From NCBI GenBank assembly GCA_026002815.1, contig BPGB01000008.1:1-64000 (forward strand): a stretch of DNA of 64,000 nt, read 5' to 3'. Position 1 is the first letter of the stretch, and every line of letters begins with the position of its first letter. Of this stretch, positions 38,425 to 45,215 are shown in pieces. The notes under the pieces are model-generated. The model worked only from the letters and a program-made list of their open reading frames with translations, made no database searches and had not been told where the DNA came from. The stretch comes from Candidatus Woesearchaeota archaeon (lineage in GTDB: Archaea; Nanobdellota; Nanobdellia; Woesearchaeales; UBA9642). A program made the translations under genes and the position numbers.

Positions 38425-38574
38425 TTGTTTGGCGACTCCTGTAGGTTACGATCGTGATTTAGATTATATGATAATAAAGTTATTTTCTTTATTTCATCAA
38501 TTGTATAAACTTTTTTTATTAGTCGTCATCGACTAAAAATAAATGCTGTAACAGTATACTTTTTTGTATCTTAA
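38385..38574 (-). ncRNA. Candidate small RNA between a strong promoter and a terminator
   Basis: About 190 bases. The start is predicted from the BRE/TATA at 38591-38609 and the end from the terminator at 38381-38422. It contains an AGTCG/CGACT hairpin (38519-38536, 7-bp stem, 4-base loop), an AATAAAG/CTTTATT hairpin (about 38471-38491), an ACGATCGT palindrome and a second AGTCG that could pair with CGACT instead. G+C is higher than in flanking DNA. It could be an independent RNA or a leader/attenuator for the HTH operon. Confidence 0.35.
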
Positions 38575-38590
38575 TATATCAAGGGTATAA

Positions 38591-38609
38591 CTTATATTTA
38601 AATCTTTCG
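38591..38609 (-). promoter_or_regulatory. Shared surface-gene promoter, variant copy
   Basis: On the minus strand CGAAAGATTTAAATATAAG, two mismatches from the 19-bp element at 24199 and 42641. It would drive the candidate small RNA. Confidence 0.65.
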
Positions 38610-38942
38610 TTTCTTTATTATATATACAGTAATATATATAATTCTGAATATAATAAAAAAATATAATTACAATAATAAATAAAATATAATAAAAAAATAG
38701 TTACAATAAAAAATAAATTAATGTAACAATTATTTATATAATATTTACTTAAATAATTATTAATAAAATACTTAATTAATTATTAAATTTATTATTTTTA
38801 AAGCTTATAACTCTATAATTAAGTAATTAATTAACTAAATTAAATATTTATTTAGATTTAAGAATAATATGGAAACAAAAATTTAAAAACTAAACAAATA
38901 AGAACACTGTTCTATCAAAATCAATTACAATTAAAAAGAAAT
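38610..38942. other. AT-rich spacer
   Basis: About 330 bases of TAAT-rich DNA. Repeated ATTAATTA words (38750-38850) are present, but I see no gene or clear signal beyond the neighbouring promoter and terminator. Confidence 0.4.
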
Positions 38943-38965
38943 ACTAAAAGGATATATTCCTTAGT
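38943..38965 (-). terminator. Terminator candidate after a module-B gene
   Basis: On the minus strand ACTAAGGA pairs with TCCTTTTAGT (two bulged bases) around an ATATA loop, 7 bases after the stop codon at 38972, followed by T-rich DNA. Confidence 0.5.
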
Positions 38966-38971
38966 AAAGGT

Positions 38972-39796
38972 CTATGTCAACTCTACATAAATATAATATG
39001 TTGTTGGAGTGGTCTGATATTCGTTTTCTGCAACAATTAACTGGAAGTCATATTTCTGTAGATTAAAACCAGTTTTGTTTTGATTAATAATTGTAGTGTA
39101 TACTAATCTTCCAAAAGTATCTTGCAATAAAATCTCTTGGAAGTCAGCATTTTCAGTTAAAGGCTGTGCAGTATCATTTACATATGTTGCTATTGCATTA
39201 CATGTACTATTTTGTATTAAAACATTACCTACATAAAATGCCTTATGAACTTTATTAGCAAATGTTTTATTAATAGTATCAGGATTATCTTGAGACATAT
39301 TTAGATAAATATCCTCGTTAATAATAGTTGATGAATTTGCACACCTTATTGATGACCAATCTATAGAAGAGTTTCTGCTTGCATAAACTTCTCCAGTGAC
39401 ACTAGCCAAGCTCCAATCAAATATAGATTTTGATGTTGAATCATCTAATACTAATCTTCCAGTAACGTTTCCAACATAAGCCTTCCATCTAGGAGTTTGT
39501 TGAGTAGCATTCAACAATATTGTAGTAAAAGAGCCTCCTGCAGTAGTTATTGAAGCCGCTGGTTGTGGAGTGATTGTTTCTGTACTATTATATATTATTA
39601 TTGGACCTTGAGGCGCAGCATACGTGCTGCTTAATAACAATGTACCAATTAATGGACAAATCAATAATACTCCAAATAATATTTTTACAATATTTCTAAT
39701 ATGCGGCTCAGTCCTATCTATACGATTATCTACTTGTTTTACTTGTTTATGTTTTACTTTTTTATTCTCCTTTCTTTGAGCAAGTATATTAAACAT
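38972..39796 (-). CDS. Secreted module B surface protein overlapping an HTH gene
   Basis: A 274-residue module-B protein with an unusually long basic N terminus (about 45 residues, many Lys/Arg) before its signal helix, which ends STYA; the mature chain opens APQGPIIIYNSTET. The core has RWKAYVGNVTGRLVLDDSTS, IFDWSLASVTGEVYASRNS, DTINKTFANKVHKAFYVGNV, CNAIATYVND, FQEILLQDTFGRLVYTTII and the closing DFQLIVAENE and YYIYVELT. I start at the ATG at 39796, which has GGAG 9 bases upstream and overlaps the HTH gene's end by eight bases (ATGTTTAA). The frame is open to a TTG at 39811. The overlap implies translational coupling. Confidence 0.8.
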   Translation of the reverse strand: MFNILAQRKENKKVKHKQVKQVDNRIDRTEPHIRNIVKILFGVLLICPLIGTLLLSSTYAAPQGPIIIYNSTETITPQPAASITTAGGSFTTILLNATQQTPRWKAYVGNVTGRLVLDDSTSKSIFDWSLASVTGEVYASRNSSIDWSSIRCANSSTIINEDIYLNMSQDNPDTINKTFANKVHKAFYVGNVLIQNSTCNAIATYVNDTAQPLTENADFQEILLQDTFGRLVYTTIINQNKTGFNLQKYDFQLIVAENEYQTTPTTYYIYVELT

Positions 39797-40367
39797 CTTT
39801 CTTTTCTCCAATTTTGTTTATTGCTCTATTGTAAACGGTTCTTATGGTTTGATAATTTTTAGACAATAATCTAGCTATTTGAGCATAATCGAAGCCTTTT
39901 TCTGATTTCAACCAAAAAACAAGACTTTCAAGAATACTTAAACCCCTGTATGAGAATATGCTTATTGGAACTAAAATTTCTGAAATAACATCCTTTTCTG
40001 TGTTAATTAGATAATTTTTTCTCTTACTTCTTTGAAATATTGTCCAAATAGTTCTAGGATCTCTGTTTAATATCCGTGCTATTTCACTGTATGTTAATCC
40101 TTTTGATTTCAGATAATTGATTAATGCATTACCACAACTTTTTCCTTTGAAGATTATTATTGGAATGAATATTTCAGAATTTTTAACAGCAGCATATCTA
40201 TTGTCAGATAATTTTAAGACAGCGTCTGTTAATGAATATAAAGAATCCTCAAAGTCAGGAAAATAAGATGCCTCAGAAATATTTTTAGTTATAACACTGT
40301 CTATACAAGAGTCTATATAAGAGGTGATAAAATTATTACTCCATGTTATTTGTTCTGATTTATTCAT
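39789..40367 (-). CDS. Double-HTH regulator
   Basis: A 192-residue protein with two similar halves. Each has a short hydrophobic strand (EIFIPIIIFKGKSCGNALIN or EILVPISIFSYRGLSILESL), a helix, and a sigma-region-4-like HTH: GLTYSEIARILNRDPRTIWT at about residues 91-110 and GFDYAQIARLLSKNYQTIRT at about 158-177, each followed by a basic helix. It looks like an internal duplication of a one-HTH ancestor, giving a built-in pseudo-dimer. It is DNA binding by fold and its target is unknown. The next gene, a module-B surface protein, overlaps it by eight bases, so it likely controls or is produced in step with that protein. Confidence 0.78.
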   Translation of the reverse strand: MNKSEQITWSNNFITSYIDSCIDSVITKNISEASYFPDFEDSLYSLTDAVLKLSDNRYAAVKNSEIFIPIIIFKGKSCGNALINYLKSKGLTYSEIARILNRDPRTIWTIFQRSKRKNYLINTEKDVISEILVPISIFSYRGLSILESLVFWLKSEKGFDYAQIARLLSKNYQTIRTVYNRAINKIGEKKDV

Positions 40368-40791
40368 ATAAATATCTTAGTATTAATAAAAACCATAATA
40401 TAACTTAATATGTAATAATATTTAAAAAGTTTATTATTAAATTATATAATTTAATACTTACTATGTAATAAAATTGACATTAATAAATCTAATAAATAAG
40501 AAAATACCAAATAAGAAAATATCAAGATAGTGCTATTAAGTCAGAAGTATCTTTCACTAATAATGCAAAAATGAAGAAATTGCTAAATAAGCCGTTCAAT
40601 AATCTTTGTATTGTGCCTAATCATCTTTTTACTAAAATCTTTGTACTAAAAATAGATCTCAAATTGATAAAAATAGATCTCTAATTGATAAGAAGAATAG
40701 AAATTTAACAAAAAACGCATTACACTCCAGTTTCTAAAGGTTGCTAGTATCTTTTAAAATACAACTATGAAAACATTTAAGAAAAAAGAAA
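40368..40791. other. Intergenic region with a 21-bp tandem repeat
   Basis: About 420 bases. Holds the HTH gene's probable promoter on the minus strand (TTTAAATATT near 40411-40420), a tandem repeat at 40648-40689 and a T-rich stretch after the stop of the 40792 gene (a T-tract terminator on the minus strand). I see no gene. Confidence 0.5.
40648..40689. repeat. 21-bp tandem repeat, two copies
   Basis: Unit AAAAATAGATCTCAAATTGA(T), second copy with one change (C-A to C-T after AGATCT). Each unit contains the palindrome AGATCT. Confidence 0.75.
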
Positions 40792-41511
40792 TTAGCCCAA
40801 CTCTACATAAAAATAATATAGAGTTGGCGTTACGGATGACTCATTCTCTGCCACGAGTATTTGAAAGTCATAAGTGTCACCACTATATCCTATTTGATTA
40901 TCTTCAATGATGGTCGTATAGATTAAGTTTTGAGTTATATCGTCTTTTAATAGTACTTCTTGGAATCTGGCAGACTCACTAACAGTTTGAGGAGCATCAT
41001 TAACATAAGTAAAAGTACTCCTACAAGAACTATTAGTAATATTCTTAGTACCAACAAGAAAACTCCTATGAACAGTATAATTAAAAGTCCTATTAATATT
41101 ATCACTATCAGAAACACCCATACCTAAAGCAGACTGCTCACTAATAATAACACTATCATTAACACAAGAAACATTACTCCAAGAAACACTAGAAGCCCTA
41201 GTAACATAAACCTCACCAGAAATAACAGCCAAAGACCAATCATAAATAGTATTAGCACTAGCATCATCCAAAACTAAATTACCAGTAACATTTCCAACAT
41301 AAGCCTTCCACCTATAATCCTGCTGACTACTGATAATGTCTATAATAGTTATTGTTCCTTTCTCATCTTGATTTCTTGATGTTGAAACTGGTGCTGAAGT
41401 ACTATTGCTAACATAATTTATAACTGGACCGGCGGGTAATGCCCATAAAAAGTTTGCAAATAATATAAGAAGAGCTATACCAAGGAAAAACCAGCAGGTT
41501 TTTTTATTCAT
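40792..41511 (-). CDS. Secreted stand-alone module B surface protein
   Basis: A 239-residue module-B protein. The signal is NKKTCWFFLGIALLILFANF onward, and the mature chain opens LPAGPVINYVSNST. From about residue 62 to 190 it is almost the same protein as the 36015 product because the two genes share a 390-bp block, but the N-terminal 60 and C-terminal 45 residues differ clearly. It ends DTYDFQILVAENE then YYFYVELG. It has sequons and two cysteines and no anchor. A GAGG site precedes the ATG. It is probably one of several alternative or co-assembled surface subunits. Confidence 0.8.
   Translation of the reverse strand: MNKKTCWFFLGIALLILFANFLWALPAGPVINYVSNSTSAPVSTSRNQDEKGTITIIDIISSQQDYRWKAYVGNVTGNLVLDDASANTIYDWSLAVISGEVYVTRASSVSWSNVSCVNDSVIISEQSALGMGVSDSDNINRTFNYTVHRSFLVGTKNITNSSCRSTFTYVNDAPQTVSESARFQEVLLKDDITQNLIYTTIIEDNQIGYSGDTYDFQILVAENESSVTPTLYYFYVELG
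40937..41326 (-). repeat. 390-bp conversion block, copy 2
   Basis: Partner of 36163-36552, about 4.8 kb away in the same orientation. Confidence 0.9.
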
Positions 41512-41787
41512 TTTTAAGCCTCAATCTAAACTGATACATTATATTTGCATCATTTACAATTAAACCATGTAATTCACATGCCATCTACAATTTCTCAACT
41601 TACTCTCTTCATATCTTCTAAATTTTGAAGGTATACAACATTAAACAGTTAATATATAAGCAATACCATAATACTTAAGTCATATAACAAATACTATATG
41701 CAAAATTTAAAGCATAATTTGTTTTAATAATGAATCTGAACTCATTCTGAACGTTATTAAAAATAAAAAAGCAAAAAACAAGTATGT

Positions 41788-42558
41788 TCACTCTATCTCT
41801 AAGTAAAAGTAATATGTTGATACTGCTGTATTAGTTCCATGTCCATCTTCTCCGACAATCATCTGAAAATCATGTACTTGATTGTTAAAACCTATTGAAT
41901 CGGATGTCGGATAAAATGTGTGTGATAGGAATGCTGTATATATTATTGGAACTGAACCGCCATCTGATAATATTACTTCTCTGAAAGCATCTGATTCTGA
42001 TCCTGATTGATTAAACATGTAAGCTATCGGACATGTATTTGCATCTATTTGCGAACTTGCAACATAAAATGTAGGATGTCCTAATGGACCTCCAAATCTT
42101 GATTGTGCCTCTGCTGAACCATTAACAACGAACGTCCTATTGACTGAGTCTTCATCGATTGCAATATTGTTGTTCAATGCTGCGTCTTCTGCCTCTAATT
42201 CAGAAGTGTTTGCGCATCTTGTGTTTGTCCATGTTGGAACTATTGATGATCTTATGGCAAATATCTCTCCCTGAGGACTCGTTACTGACCAATCATATAA
42301 TGTGTTATTATTAGAATCTCCTAATACTATTGTACCAGTGACATTTCCATAGTAACCCTGCCAAGCTCTAGTTATTGTGCTAGTGTCAGTGTTGAACTCT
42401 GTTACATTACCTGCTATTGCAGTTATTGATTGAGAACCCCATGTTGACCATCTGCTTATACTTATTGGAGTTATTGGCCCTGTTGGACCAGATGGCAATG
42501 CATATACTATACTAACAGAAAGTATTGCAAGCATTAATGTTAACAATACTTTTTTCAT
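41788..42558 (-). CDS. Secreted stand-alone module B surface protein
   Basis: A 256-residue module-B protein closest to the 36939 product. The signal is MKKVLLTLMLAILSVSIVYA, and the mature chain opens LPSGPTGPITPISISRWSTW. The core has WQGYYGNVTGTIVLGDSNNN, LYDWSVTSPQGEIFAIRSS, FYVASSQIDANTCPIAYMFN, REVILSDGG and the closing HDFQMIVGEDGHG and YYFYLEIE. A strong GAGGTGA site lies 7 bases before the ATG, and the shared promoter at 42641-42659 gives a leader of about 62 bases. These signals suggest high expression. T-rich DNA follows the stop. Confidence 0.82.
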   Translation of the reverse strand: MKKVLLTLMLAILSVSIVYALPSGPTGPITPISISRWSTWGSQSITAIAGNVTEFNTDTSTITRAWQGYYGNVTGTIVLGDSNNNTLYDWSVTSPQGEIFAIRSSIVPTWTNTRCANTSELEAEDAALNNNIAIDEDSVNRTFVVNGSAEAQSRFGGPLGHPTFYVASSQIDANTCPIAYMFNQSGSESDAFREVILSDGGSVPIIYTAFLSHTFYPTSDSIGFNNQVHDFQMIVGEDGHGTNTAVSTYYFYLEIE

Positions 42559-42998
42559 TTTTTCACCTCAGGAGTTTTACCTATTTAAATAAAAAATACT
42601 TTTTGTTAATTTTTGTAAATTAATATACAAATATGTATACTTATATATAAATGTTTCGATTATATATATTCTTAGAAAAAAATATTAAAAAAAGAAAAAA
42701 AACAAATAAAAAGACGATTAAAAATAAAAAAAGACAAAAAATACCCTTTTTTTAAAAAAAATACAAAAAAATATAAAAAACAAAAAAATAAAGTAAAAAA
42801 TCTGAAAAAAATAAATACACAAAGAGATTTATTAGAAAAGCTACTAAAATAATACTAAACTATATAGCTATAAGAAAATTAATTAATAAAACAATTAAAA
42901 CATTAAAAATTAAATATTAAAAACAGTTATTTAACAAACCATCATAAAATAAATCTTCAGACAAAAAATATAATTAAATTCAATAAATATTATACAAT
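42559..42998. other. Intergenic region with shared promoter
   Basis: About 440 bases. The left part is the leader and promoter of the module-B gene. The rest is A-rich low-complexity DNA; the T-tracts on the minus strand near 42700-42800 could terminate the transcript from the right. No gene is visible. Confidence 0.5.
42641..42659 (-). promoter_or_regulatory. Shared surface-gene promoter, copy 2
   Basis: Identical on the minus strand to the element at 24199-24217 (CGAAACATTTATATATAAG): BRE plus TATA box, with an expected start near 42620. Confidence 0.75.
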
Positions 42999-44345
42999 TT
43001 AATTATTGAATACGTTCTCTCTAAAAAATCTTATCAAATCCTCTCTATCATATATAGTTGATATAGCATCAGCAAGTGAATTCTGCTTTAAAACATCTCT
43101 AAACCAATTAGAGAAATCATTCCTTTCTAACGACACATGATGATAAAATGTATCGTCAGATATCTCTTTTAAAATATCATAAAACTCTATAACAGAAGAA
43201 GCAACATGACCATCTTTAAAATAAAATCTTTCTTCAGATTTACTAACACTATTATAAATAAAGTTATTAGCACTTAAATTGATATCACTTGCGCCGGGCA
43301 TATTGTTTGGTTTATCATTCTTAATAATAGGAACAAACATCGGAGCCTTTTTCTTAATATTATTGTAAGATTTAATATTAGCAGAATCAATATTAACAGA
43401 ATCAATATTAGCAGAATCAATATTGTAAGAACCATTGCTCATTTTTTTAGAATTATTTAATGCATTGGAGGCTGCATATACTTTATTGGATAGATTATCA
43501 GAAAAATCATTAGAATAAGTACTGTCAGAATTTAACAAAGAAGCGGAATTTTTTATTATATCATATTCTAATGCATCAATTATTGATTTAATGGCTTCAT
43601 TTTTCTTTTGAAGTATTGCCCAACACTTTTCAAGAGTCTTCAATTCTTCAACAACAACACTCTTAGAATAATTTAACCCATGATAAGTATAAAGCAATGG
43701 AATAATATTGTTTATTATAATCTTAATTTTTTCATTATTGTTTTCTGCAAGTGCCTGCTCTAATTCCTCGAATAAACTTTTTTGAGAACCTACTCTTCTT
43801 TCATATACTTGTTTATTTGATTCTTTATTAATACTTCTTATATTAGTATTACTACTGGATTGAAAACTACTCTGACTAGTAATGCCTTGCTCTCTTAAAC
43901 CCCCACTTATAAACCCTTCAATCGTGTCTCCTTTTTTATTACTAATATTGACATTCGAAGTATTATCAACATACTCATTACCAGCATAATTAGAATTATC
44001 AGAAGCACCATTAGAAATAGAATAATTATTATAGACAGAATCGATATTATTAGCGTTAGTTAATGCTTCAGTAGAATTATTACCTTTTATAAGATTAAGA
44101 TCCAATCTCGGAACATTAGCTGAAGAAGGCACATTGGGCAGATTAGGCATATCATTAGCATAATCTGTTCTGTATAATTTCGTATTTGAATCAGAAACCT
44201 TACTTGAATCGGTAGTATTAGATACACTTTTTAATGAATCACTATTTAAATCAACTGCCGGTTCTACTACATCTTTAGCTAAATCTGGAAGATTCCTAGG
44301 AACATCCAGAGTATTCACCTCTTTTTTCTTAAAAAAATCAAACAT
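42999..44345 (-). CDS. Cytosolic protein with Asn/Ser-rich linkers and C-terminal DUF5752-like domain
   Basis: A 448-residue protein with no signal or membrane segment. The first 150 residues are Ser/Asn/Asp-rich and disordered. A helical region (about 185-265, SLFEELEQALAENNNEKIKI onward) is followed by another low-complexity linker with IDSAN/IDSVN repeats. The last 80 residues, ERFYFKDGHVASSVIEFYDI, then DDTFYHHVSLERNDFSNWFR, match the DUF5752 pattern found in several archaeal proteins. GGAGGT precedes the ATG at 44345. The helical part recalls the cytosolic tail of the 26630 protein. A cytosolic scaffold or regulator beside surface genes is a possible role; there is no direct evidence. 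Confidence 0.65.
   Translation of the reverse strand: MFDFFKKKEVNTLDVPRNLPDLAKDVVEPAVDLNSDSLKSVSNTTDSSKVSDSNTKLYRTDYANDMPNLPNVPSSANVPRLDLNLIKGNNSTEALTNANNIDSVYNNYSISNGASDNSNYAGNEYVDNTSNVNISNKKGDTIEGFISGGLREQGITSQSSFQSSSNTNIRSINKESNKQVYERRVGSQKSLFEELEQALAENNNEKIKIIINNIIPLLYTYHGLNYSKSVVVEELKTLEKCWAILQKKNEAIKSIIDALEYDIIKNSASLLNSDSTYSNDFSDNLSNKVYAASNALNNSKKMSNGSYNIDSANIDSVNIDSANIKSYNNIKKKAPMFVPIIKNDKPNNMPGASDINLSANNFIYNSVSKSEERFYFKDGHVASSVIEFYDILKEISDDTFYHHVSLERNDFSNWFRDVLKQNSLADAISTIYDREDLIRFFRENVFNN
43381..43425 (-). repeat. 15-bp tandem repeat, three copies, in coding DNA
   Basis: Three units of GCAGAATCAATATTA-like sequence (one with AC for GC) encode the IDSAN/IDSVN repeats of the 42999 protein; length changes here would stay in frame. 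Confidence 0.8.
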
Positions 44346-44396
44346 TTAACCTCCAAAGTATATGAAAAACTAAATTATTAGTACTTAAAACTCCGC

Positions 44397-45035
44397 TTAT
44401 TTTTTGTTACTCTTTCTAAAATCATTCTTACTAAAAAATTTTCTTCTTAGGGATATAATAAAACCTACAGTATTATTTTTTAATTTTAAGTTTTTAATTA
44501 TTACATTATGACTCATTCCAAGAATAGAATTGACTAATTTCAATAATTCTTTACTATTCTTCAAATCTTTACTATTGAAAGATTTATTAATTATTTTTTC
44601 AAGTAATATTTCCTTTATTAAAGGTGCATTCTTGAATTCTTTTTCCATAAGTAAATTATGTCCTATATAGTTTAAATTCTTATCTAAAATTAAAGAGGGG
44701 GTTTTTACATTCTCTAAAAAATAATTAATAATAGGATTATTAACACTATTCTCTAAAATACAAAGAACAGAAACTATTTTATCATCATATCTAACTGGTA
44801 TGCCCATAATTTTAAGACCGTTTTTAAGAGATACATTTATCAATTTACCATCATTAAATATTAGCGGTAAATGTTTTTCAAAAAATTCCGAAAAAACATT
44901 CTTATTACTTGGAAAAGCAGTATAACTTTGATTATGCCATACTATTTTAAAATCCTTATTAACTAGAAAACATACTTCAGACAATTCCGAGCACATATCC
45001 TCTAATGTCTTTAAGTCAACATCATATTCAGGCAT
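44397..45035 (-). CDS. PAS-like double-domain protein
   Basis: A 212-residue soluble protein that looks like two PAS-type folds. The first has EVCFLVNKDFKIVWHNQSYT (about residues 20-39), then GLKIMGIPVRYDDKIVSVLC. The second has PSLILDKNLNYIGHNLLMEK (about 108-127), then NVIIKNLKLKNNTVGFIISL. This xxVNxxxxIxxxNxxx pattern is typical of PAS sensors, although there is no histidine kinase or HTH domain attached. A GGGGTG site precedes the ATG and a TATA-like AAATATTTATAAATT lies near 45096-45110. It could sense a ligand and act through a protein partner, possibly the DUF5752-like neighbour 51 bases downstream. Confidence 0.55.
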   Translation of the reverse strand: MPEYDVDLKTLEDMCSELSEVCFLVNKDFKIVWHNQSYTAFPSNKNVFSEFFEKHLPLIFNDGKLINVSLKNGLKIMGIPVRYDDKIVSVLCILENSVNNPIINYFLENVKTPSLILDKNLNYIGHNLLMEKEFKNAPLIKEILLEKIINKSFNSKDLKNSKELLKLVNSILGMSHNVIIKNLKLKNNTVGFIISLRRKFFSKNDFRKSNKK

Positions 45036-45215
45036 AACACACCCCTTTTTACTTTAACCCACTTATACTATTTTTTAAATACTTATGCAAGCATAATTTA
45101 TAAATATTTAGTTTAAATGCTTAAAAAGATTTAGTTTAAATGTTTAAAAAGTTGTTTAAATATGAATCTAATAGTATCAAAATTTAAATATAAAGTACTA
45201 TAATTAAAATAATAT

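Noticed and set aside
38348-38536. Plus-strand open frame of 62 codons in the 38.3-38.5 kb spacer
   Set aside because: No ATG with a ribosome site, Lys/Asn low-complexity start, and it runs antisense through symmetric hairpins that read better as a minus-strand terminator and RNA.
38385-38574. C/D box guide RNA
   Set aside because: A TGATGA-like stretch is present but there is no CTGA D box at the right spacing.
40648-40689. CRISPR array
   Set aside because: Only two directly abutting 21-bp units without spacers, and no cas genes anywhere in the window.
36163-41326. Diversity-generating retroelement as the cause of the variable surface genes
   Set aside because: No reverse transcriptase gene, no template/variable repeat with adenine-specific changes; the differences between blocks are few and not adenine-biased.
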